NCBI GenBank assembly: GCA_902580895.1 | Contig: CACHMJ010000002.1 | Span: 1-64,000, forward strand | Direction of reading: 5' to 3' | Source of the DNA: an uncultured Pelagibacteraceae bacterium | GTDB taxonomy: Bacteria > Pseudomonadota > Alphaproteobacteria > Pelagibacterales > Pelagibacteraceae | DNA length: 64,000 bases | In this document: one piece after another, positions 58,189 to 64,000 of the stretch | Layout: each line of letters opens with the position of its first letter | How positions within the stretch are numbered: the stretch's first letter is position 1 | Made by a program: the position numbers and the translations under genes | Notes under the pieces: model-generated | The model's database searches: none | What the model was told of the DNA's origin: nothing | The model's input: only the letters and a program-made list of their open reading frames with translations

Positions 58189-58809
58189 TTTTTCAACATG
58201 TTTTCTTATGTAGTCTAGATCATAATCTTTTGATCCATCGCTAATTTCAGCATTAATTAATTTTTTAATTTTAAGATAACATTTGTCCAAATCATCATTG
58301 ATTACTACATAATCATAGTTGATCCAGTGAAGTACATCTCTTTCAAACTGTTGCATTCTTTCCTCAGCTATTAACTTATCTTTCATATCTCTGTTTGAAA
58401 GTCTATCAAATAGAATCTTTTTGCTTGGTGGTAAAATAAAAAAAGTAATTAACCTATAATCTAATTTCTTATTTTTAATTTGATCTGCCCCCTGCCAATC
58501 GATATCAAATAATACATTTTTACCTTTATTAAGATTATCTATGATTGGAGTTCGTGTCGTTCCATAGTAATTATCAAAAACTTTTGCATATTCTAAAAAC
58601 TCTTGATTATTAATTAATCTTTTAAATTCTTTATCATCTACGAAATAATAATCTTTATCTGGTATCTCTCCATCTCTTGGTTTTCGAGTTGTATGAGATA
58701 TTGAAATTTCATAGTTATCATGATTTGAGAGTAAGTTTACCAGTGTAGTCTTACCTGCTCCGGAAGGAGAGGACAATATAACCATTGTCCCATCTTTATC
58801 TGAGGGCAT
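58177..58809 (-). CDS. gmk: Guanylate kinase
   Basis: Phosphorylates GMP to GDP. A 210-residue protein with the P-loop [15 protein letters not shown] at residues 13-27, the GMP-binding [11 protein letters not shown] near residue 38, and [11 protein letters not shown] near residue 98. It lies nine bases downstream of acpP. The fabF and mltG genes that often separate acpP from gmk are absent here. Confidence 0.94.
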   Translation of the reverse strand: MPSDKDGTMVILSSPSGAGKTTLVNLLSNHDNYEISISHTTRKPRDGEIPDKDYYFVDDKEFKRLINNQEFLEYAKVFDNYYGTTRTPIIDNLNKGKNVLFDIDWQGADQIKNKKLDYRLITFFILPPSKKILFDRLSNRDMKDKLIAEERMQQFERDVLHWINYDYVVINDDLDKCYLKIKKLINAEISDGSKDYDLDYIRKHVEKLTS

Positions 58810-58818
58810 TTAAATCTT

Positions 58819-59058
58819 TTAGTTAGCTTTGCCTTCAATAAATTTAACTGCATCACCTACAGTTAAAATTTTTTCCGCTTCACTATCGGAAATTTCTGAA
58901 CCGAATTCTTCCTCAAAAGCCATAACTAACTCAACAGTATCTAAGCTATCCGCTCCTAAGTCATCTATAAAACTTGATTCATCTGTAACCTTAGCTTCAT
59001 CAATTCCTAAATGATCTGCAACTATTTTTTTTACTTTGCTTGAAACATCTTCTGACAT
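58819..59058 (-). CDS. acpP: Acyl carrier protein
   Basis: A 79-residue acidic four-helix protein. The phosphopantetheine serine is in [18 protein letters not shown] near residue 38. It carries growing acyl chains for fatty-acid synthesis. It is downstream of fabG with a 50-base gap that may hold its own promoter. Confidence 0.96.
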   Translation of the reverse strand: MSEDVSSKVKKIVADHLGIDEAKVTDESSFIDDLGADSLDTVELVMAFEEEFGSEISDSEAEKILTVGDAVKFIEGKAN

Positions 59059-59108
59059 ATTGATCCTTTATTTGTTATAAATCGTTAATAGTTTAATTAC
59101 TTGGATTG

Positions 59109-59846
59109 TCAAGCCATATACATGCCCCCATTTACATGCAATGTTTCACCATTAATGTAATCAGATTGATTGGATGCTAAAAAAAGAACTGCATTAGCAA
59201 TATCATCTGGTTCTCCCAATCTGGCAGAGGGTATTTTGGAAATAATGATATCTTTAAATTTATCATCAATTTTATCTGTCATCGCTGTTTTAATAAAACC
59301 AGGGGATATACAGTTAACATTTATATTTTTTTTTGCGTACTCAATAGCTAAACTCTTCGACATAGCTACAATTCCTGCTTTTGATGCAGTATAATTTGAT
59401 TGTCCTAAATTGCCACTATGACCTACAATAGAAGTAATATTAACAATTTTTCCTTTTTTGTTTTTAAGCATCTTTTTAATTGCAAACTTACACATTAAAA
59501 AAGTTGAAGTTAAATTAATATCTATTACTTTTTTCCACTCATCTAAACTCATTCTTATTGCTAGATTGTCCTGAGTAATTCCAGCATTATTAACAATACA
59601 ATCAAGACCACCATTTAATTCTTTTGATGCATCTTCAATGAAATTTTCAATTTTACTACTATCAGAAATATCAAACTTCAATATTTTAATATTATCAAAA
59701 TTTTTTTTTAAATTTTCTAATTTTTCATTTTTAGTACCTGATGCTAAAATATTTGCCCCATTATCATAGAGTTTTTTAATTATAGAATTTCCAATTCCAC
59801 CTGTTGCTCCTGTGACAATTATATTTTTATTTTTTAAATCATTCAT
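59109..59846 (-). CDS. fabG: 3-oxoacyl-ACP reductase
   Basis: A 245-residue short-chain dehydrogenase with the NADP loop TGATGGIGNSII at residues 12-23, NNAGIT near residue 87, and the catalytic Ser-Tyr-x-x-x-Lys set ending in YTASKAG near residue 152. It performs the first reduction of fatty-acid elongation. It overlaps fabD by four bases. Confidence 0.94.
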   Translation of the reverse strand: MNDLKNKNIIVTGATGGIGNSIIKKLYDNGANILASGTKNEKLENLKKNFDNIKILKFDISDSSKIENFIEDASKELNGGLDCIVNNAGITQDNLAIRMSLDEWKKVIDINLTSTFLMCKFAIKKMLKNKKGKIVNITSIVGHSGNLGQSNYTASKAGIVAMSKSLAIEYAKKNINVNCISPGFIKTAMTDKIDDKFKDIIISKIPSARLGEPDDIANAVLFLASNQSDYINGETLHVNGGMYMA

Positions 59847-60769
59847 ATTTTTAAACTTTCTATATCTGATTCATTATTAATAGAAGTAATTTTTACATTA
59901 CGATCAATTCTCTTGACTAATCCTGCTAAAACTTTACCAGGACCAATTTCTATAAATTCATTTACTCCTGAATTGATCATATTAACGATGCTTTCTCGCC
60001 ATCTAACTCTTTTTTCAATTTGGCTTATAAGCAGATTTTTTAAATTTTTTAAATCCTTAACTTCATTCGCAGTTACATTTGAGATCAATTTATTCTTAGA
60101 TTCATTAAACTGAATCTTGTCTAACTCATTTCTCATTATCTCTGTTGCTTTAGCCATCATATTACAATGAAACGGAGCACTAACTGGTAATTTAATGTTT
60201 TTAATTTTTTTATCTTTTAAAAAGTTGCTCAAATGATCAAGATCTGTATTCTGACCACTTAAAACTATTTGACCATCTGAATTATCATTAGCAATTTGAG
60301 CTCTAAAATTTTTTTCATTGTCTCTTAAAATTTTTTCAATTTCGTTTATTTTAGTTCCTAAAACAGCTAACATACCACCCTCTCCTTTTGGAACAGAATT
60401 TTGCATAGCCTCACCTCTTACACGCAATATTTTAATTGTTTTTTTGAAATCTAAATATCCTGCACATGATAACGCTGAATATTCTCCTAGAGAGTGGCCA
60501 GCAAAATATTTAGCATCATCTAAATTTAGATTGAATTCTTCTTTAATTACTCTGTAAATCGAATAGCTTACTAAAAATATTGCAGGTTGAGTATTAGCTG
60601 TAAGATCTAGATTTTCTTTTGGACCCTCTAATACCATTTTTGAAATATCAAAATTCAACACCTCATTTGCCTCTTGAAATAATTTTTTGACAATTTCATA
60701 TTTTACAAAAAATTCTTTTCCCATTCCTACCATTTGAGAACCCTGACCTGGAAAAATTACAGAAAACAT
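59843..60769 (-). CDS. fabD: Malonyl-CoA-ACP transacylase
   Basis: A 308-residue transacylase with PGQGSQMVGMGKEF at the N-terminus, the nucleophile motif GHSLGEYSAL near residue 90, and SAPFHCNMM carrying the catalytic histidine near residue 200. It is the first gene of the fabD-fabG-acpP-gmk unit and is divergent from rpsF. Confidence 0.94.
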   Translation of the reverse strand: MFSVIFPGQGSQMVGMGKEFFVKYEIVKKLFQEANEVLNFDISKMVLEGPKENLDLTANTQPAIFLVSYSIYRVIKEEFNLNLDDAKYFAGHSLGEYSALSCAGYLDFKKTIKILRVRGEAMQNSVPKGEGGMLAVLGTKINEIEKILRDNEKNFRAQIANDNSDGQIVLSGQNTDLDHLSNFLKDKKIKNIKLPVSAPFHCNMMAKATEIMRNELDKIQFNESKNKLISNVTANEVKDLKNLKNLLISQIEKRVRWRESIVNMINSGVNEFIEIGPGKVLAGLVKRIDRNVKITSINNESDIESLKI

Positions 60770-60818
60770 TTAAAAAATAAATTAATTATTGTTTTTTTTA
60801 CTGTTGTAATTGAATGTT

Positions 60819-60824
60819 TATAAT
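60819..60824 (+). promoter_or_regulatory. Probable -10 box of the ribosomal protein operon
   Basis: A perfect TATAAT lies 33 bases before the rpsF start codon, in the divergent gap to fabD. The -35 candidate about 16 bases upstream (TTTACT) is weak. Confidence 0.45.
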
Positions 60825-60856
60825 AGTATATCCTCGAGTTTTATTAAAGAATAAAT

Positions 60857-61213
60857 ATGAATTTTTACGAACATACAATAATTGCTAGACAAGACACATC
60901 TCCAGCTGAGCTAAAACAATTGACGGAAAAATATTCAAAAATTATTGAAAAAAATGAAGGAGAAATAGTAAAGACCGAGAACTGGGGTCTTCTTAATTTA
61001 TCTTATCTAATCAAAAAAAATAGAAAAGGTAGTTACATTCATTTTAAAATTAAAGGGAATGGTAAAGTTATAGAACAGCTTGAAAAAAATGAGTCTATTG
61101 ATAAAAAATTATTGAGACATCTTACGGTAAAAGTAAAAAATTTTGATCTTGAAACAAACTATTTTTCAAAAAAAGAGGATGTTGAAAAGACACCTAAAAA
61201 GGAAAGAAATTAG
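60857..61213 (+). CDS. rpsF: 30S ribosomal protein S6
   Basis: A 118-residue S6 protein. The family pattern NFYEHTIIARQDTS, the KTENWGLLNLSYLIKKNRKGSYIHF core and the Lys/Glu-rich C-terminal tail all fit. It binds 16S rRNA together with S18, whose gene follows nine bases later. Confidence 0.96.
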   Translation: MNFYEHTIIARQDTSPAELKQLTEKYSKIIEKNEGEIVKTENWGLLNLSYLIKKNRKGSYIHFKIKGNGKVIEQLEKNESIDKKLLRHLTVKVKNFDLETNYFSKKEDVEKTPKKERN

Positions 61214-61222
61214 ATAGTCAGA

Positions 61223-61495
61223 ATGCCAAAAAAACAAAGTGGGAATAGGAAAAATAAACAAAGTAATTTTGCTAAACTTAGCATTTTTCAACCCAATAAA
61301 TACAAATTTAAAAAAACTTGCCCACTTTCAATAAAAGGAGCTCCAAAAATTGATTACAAAAATATTAAACTTCTCAAAAAATATGTCTCTGAGAATGGTA
61401 AAATACTTCCATCAAGAATTACAAATGTTTCACAAAAGAAACAAAGAGAGTTATCATTATCAATTAAAAGAGCTAGAAATTTAGCACTAATATAA
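61223..61495 (+). CDS. rpsR: 30S ribosomal protein S18
   Basis: A 90-residue S18 with a basic N-terminal extension and the conserved [25 protein letters not shown] segment, ending in [17 protein letters not shown]. It overlaps rplI by one base (TAATG). S6, S18 and L9 in one operon is the standard bacterial order. Confidence 0.96.
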   Translation: MPKKQSGNRKNKQSNFAKLSIFQPNKYKFKKTCPLSIKGAPKIDYKNIKLLKKYVSENGKILPSRITNVSQKKQRELSLSIKRARNLALI

Positions 61496-61953
61496 TGAAA
61501 GTTATATTATTAGAAAACTTAAAGAGAATAGGTTCTATTGGCGAAGTGATAGATGTGAAAAGAGGATTCGCAAGAAATTTTTTGATCGCAAATAAAAAAG
61601 CACTTTATGCATCTAAGGAAAATATAAAAGAAGTTGAAAAGATTAAGTTAGAACTTTCAAAAAAAGATAATGAAAAAAAACAAGAGGCGAAAAAAATTTT
61701 AGAAATAATCAATAAGAAAGAGTATATCGTTAAAAAACTAAGTACTGAAAATAATGAATTATATGGTTCAGTAAAGCCAACTGAGATATCAAAATTAATT
61801 TTAAATACCAGTAAAGTTGAAATTAAACCTTCAATGATCCAGCCTGTAAAAGAGATTAAATCTTTAGGAAAATTTAATGTAAAAATTTCTTTGCACTCTG
61901 AAGTTGATGCTGATATTACTATCAAAGTTGAAACAGCTGACTCAATTCAATAA
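61495..61953 (+). CDS. rplI: 50S ribosomal protein L9
   Basis: A 152-residue L9. The N-terminal RNA-binding domain reads VILLENLKRIGSIGEVIDVKRGFARNFLI. It is followed by the long connecting helix (about 42-75) and a C-terminal domain (YGSVKPTEISKLI). Coupled to rpsR. A 67-base gap follows before dnaB. Confidence 0.96.
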   Translation: MKVILLENLKRIGSIGEVIDVKRGFARNFLIANKKALYASKENIKEVEKIKLELSKKDNEKKQEAKKILEIINKKEYIVKKLSTENNELYGSVKPTEISKLILNTSKVEIKPSMIQPVKEIKSLGKFNVKISLHSEVDADITIKVETADSIQ

Positions 61954-62020
61954 TTATACAATTTCATCCACAGCTTCTTTTTTAAATTTTAAATCTTAAC
62001 TATTGTTGTAAGATAGAGCT

Positions 62021-63439
62021 ATGGAAAATAACCTAAGCGTTGTTAAAGAAAATTTTAGAGAATTACCAAATAATATTGAAGCGGAACAATCAGTTATTGG
62101 TTCAATTTTAGTTACAAATGAAATTTTTGATGAAATAAATACAATTATTTCTAATGCAAACTTTTATGATCCCATGCACCAGAAAATTTTTAATGCAATT
62201 GAAAGTATGATTTATAAAGGGATGCTTGCAAATCCTATAACTCTAAAGAATTTTTTTGAAAATGAAAAAGATGAACTTAATATTCCAGAATACTTAGTAA
62301 AAATAACGAAATTTTCAACATCTGCAAGACAAGCAATAGAATATTCTAAAATAATATATGATATGTTTGTAAGAAGAGAGCTAATTAAAATTTCAGAAAG
62401 TATAATTGATAATGCAAAAGAAAATGATCTTGATAATAGCGGTCAAAACATTATCGAAAATTCAGAAAAACTTCTTTACGATTTAGCGGAAAAAGGAACG
62501 TTTAATTCATCTTTAATTAAATTTGATGATGCTATGAAACAAACTATTGAAATGGCATCTGCAGCTTATAAAAATGAGGGAGGCATCGTTGGGGTGCCTA
62601 CTGGACTAAGAGACTTAGATGATAAATTAGGGGGTCTACATCAATCTGATCTTATTATTATTGCTGGTAGACCATCGATGGGTAAAACTTCACTTGCAAC
62701 TAACATAGCCTTTAATGCAGCAAAAAATATTCAAGATAATGGAAAAAAATCTTCAGTAGCTTTTTTCTCTTTAGAGATGTCATCTGAACAACTTTCTACA
62801 AGAATTATTTCTGAGCAAGCAAGAATTGGTTCAAACGATATAAGGAGAGGTCGAATTTCAGATGAACAATTTGATCAATTTTTAGAAACTTCTAAAGATA
62901 TATCAGAGCTACCTTTATTTATTGATGAAACTCCAGCAATAAGTATTGCTGCGATGAGTAACAGAGCTAGAAGAATTAAAAGACTTCATGGTTTGGATTT
63001 AGTTGTTGTTGATTATATTCAGCTTATGAAAGGATTATTCAACAATAAGGATGGGAGAGTGCAAGAAATTTCTCAAATCACACAAGGTTTAAAAGCTATA
63101 GCAAAAGAGTTGGGTGTGCCTGTCCTTGCATTATCACAATTATCAAGACAAGTTGAACAAAGAGATGACCATAAACCTCAACTTGCTGATCTAAGAGAGT
63201 CCGGTTCAATTGAGCAAGATGCTGATGTTGTGATGTTTGTTTATAGAGAAGGATATTATCTTCAAAGAAAGGAGCCAAGAGAGGCTACGGTTGAACATGC
63301 AGAATGGCAAGCAAAAATGAACGAGGTTGCTCATTTAGCTGAAATTATCATTGGGAAACAACGACACGGTCCTATTGGCAAAGTAACACTTGAGTTTGAA
63401 GAAAGATTTACAAAATTTAAAGATACTCAAAATAATTAA
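62021..63439 (+). CDS. dnaB: Replicative DNA helicase DnaB
   Basis: The 472-residue hexameric helicase of the replication fork. The N-terminal collar domain begins near LPNNIEAEQSVIGSIL. The RecA-like core has the Walker A GRPSMGKTSLA near residue 216, the Walker B-like VVVDYIQLM near residue 330, and DLRESGSIEQDADVVMFVYR with the arginine finger region near residue 400. No intein or insertion is present. Confidence 0.96.
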   Translation: MENNLSVVKENFRELPNNIEAEQSVIGSILVTNEIFDEINTIISNANFYDPMHQKIFNAIESMIYKGMLANPITLKNFFENEKDELNIPEYLVKITKFSTSARQAIEYSKIIYDMFVRRELIKISESIIDNAKENDLDNSGQNIIENSEKLLYDLAEKGTFNSSLIKFDDAMKQTIEMASAAYKNEGGIVGVPTGLRDLDDKLGGLHQSDLIIIAGRPSMGKTSLATNIAFNAAKNIQDNGKKSSVAFFSLEMSSEQLSTRIISEQARIGSNDIRRGRISDEQFDQFLETSKDISELPLFIDETPAISIAAMSNRARRIKRLHGLDLVVVDYIQLMKGLFNNKDGRVQEISQITQGLKAIAKELGVPVLALSQLSRQVEQRDDHKPQLADLRESGSIEQDADVVMFVYREGYYLQRKEPREATVEHAEWQAKMNEVAHLAEIIIGKQRHGPIGKVTLEFEERFTKFKDTQNN

Positions 63440-63459
63440 TTTACAATATAACAGGATAA

Positions 63460-64000
63460 ATGATTGATCATTTATACCAAAATACAATCTTAAAAAATCC
63501 AAAATCTGTTTTAATTGTTTTATTTATTGCTTTAATTAGTTTTGGATATTACTCAAAAGACTTTAGGCTTGATGCTTCCTCTGAAACATTACTAATAGAA
63601 GGTGACCCTGATCTTAAGTATTTAAAAGAAGTAACAAATAGATATGGCTCAAAAGATTTTCTAGTCTTAACTCATACACCTAATGACGGTATGGTTAGTG
63701 AAAGTGCAATTAATAATCTTCTTAGCTTAAAATATAAGCTTCAAAGCTTAGATTGGGTGCATAGTGTTATTACACTCTTGGATATACCTCTATTAGACAA
63801 TTCTGATGCACCTCTCCAGGAAAGACTTATGAATTTTAAAACTCTAAAGGATGAAGGTGTTGATAAAGAGAGAGGTTTTAAAGAAATTCTAGCAAGTCCA
63901 GTTTTCAGGAACTTTGTTATTAGCGAAGATGGAAAAACAAGTGGAATAATTGTCAATATAAAAGAGAATGAAAAATTAAATGATATTGAAAATAAATCAG
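63460..64000 (+). CDS. RND/MMPL-superfamily membrane protein (3' end outside window)
   Basis: The frame opens at ATG 63460 after an AGGATAA ribosome site and runs to the window edge; 180 residues are visible. A membrane segment at about residues 16-34 is followed by a periplasmic segment reading DASSETLLIEGDPDLKYLKEVTNRYGSKDF. This is typical of RND-type exporters of the MMPL/HpnN group, whose members move lipids or hopanoids. The substrate is unknown. Confidence 0.75.
   Translation, partial: MIDHLYQNTILKNPKSVLIVLFIALISFGYYSKDFRLDASSETLLIEGDPDLKYLKEVTNRYGSKDFLVLTHTPNDGMVSESAINNLLSLKYKLQSLDWVHSVITLLDIPLLDNSDAPLQERLMNFKTLKDEGVDKERGFKEILASPVFRNFVISEDGKTSGIIVNIKENEKLNDIENKS

Overview
The window is a strongly A+T-rich, extremely compact piece of an alphaproteobacterial chromosome. 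It looks like the SAR11 (Pelagibacterales) lineage. Genes are packed with 1-23 base overlaps and no rRNA, tRNA, CRISPR array, insertion sequence or phage gene is visible. The alphaproteobacterial signs are an IscR-suf operon with an IscR-type operator, an NDUFA12-family gene beside a DUF2155 gene and accBC, the mrcA-prfB and lptF-lptG-lptD-surA-pdxA-ksgA gene orders, and an Hda-like DnaA homologue. The SAR11-like signs are the base composition, the tandem SAM-II/SAM-V riboswitches before a homocysteine methyltransferase gene, and the streamlined gene set. The lineage call is an inference from gene content, not a database match.

Layout. 1-4.4 kb: the 3' part of a HisD-family (HpsN-like) dehydrogenase, an exported MsrB, a LysE-type exporter, a VOC protein, and the cysE-cysK pair. 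4.5-8 kb: a run of very small same-strand genes (exported protein, two possible alpha/beta-barrel proteins, membrane protein, DUF1330, SnoaL-like, TPR, DUF2798) ending in two SMR-like transporters that lack the usual glutamate. 8-18 kb: accessory catabolism, with a HisN-like phosphatase, a gamma-butyrobetaine-hydroxylase-like dioxygenase, an azoreductase, CcdA, FAH hydrolase plus aldehyde dehydrogenase, a GYD protein, and an aldehyde dehydrogenase/DUF779/thioesterase/serine-hydrolase cluster. The cluster's dehydrogenase has an unusual lysine-rich N-terminal tail. 18-22 kb: riboswitch-controlled homocysteine methyltransferase, an EamA transporter, a YbaK deacylase, glnA, and an easily missed 56-residue ORF. 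22-28.5 kb: the suf Fe-S assembly operon (iscR-sufB-C-D-S-U-T-A), with an IscR-type operator over its promoter. A Fur-box-like palindrome lies next to the divergent hydrolase gene.

28.5-64 kb is mostly housekeeping: anmK, tyrS, an AsmA-like protein, prfB (needing a +1 programmed frameshift), mrcA, an RNase E/G without its zinc-link cysteines, thiSG, aroQ-accB-accC, DUF2155/NDUFA12, an orphan protein resembling the C-terminal domain of B12-dependent ribonucleotide reductase, aspS, hda, DUF2066, purMN, ndk, pepA, the LPS-export/outer-membrane operon, gmk-acpP-fabG-fabD, rpsF-rpsR-rplI, dnaB, and the start of an RND-type membrane protein.

The window has 13 convergent gene junctions. Ten overlap at their 3' ends by 4-12 bases, one abuts exactly, one has a 3-base gap, and only one has room for a clear terminator. 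The most interesting signals are the lysine-rich tail with its own internal Shine-Dalgarno site, the orphan NrdJ-like domain protein, the SMR-like pair without the glutamate, the small-gene cluster, the terminator between the aldehyde dehydrogenase and DUF779, and the operators around 28.4-28.5 kb. No clearly new defence or mobile system was found.
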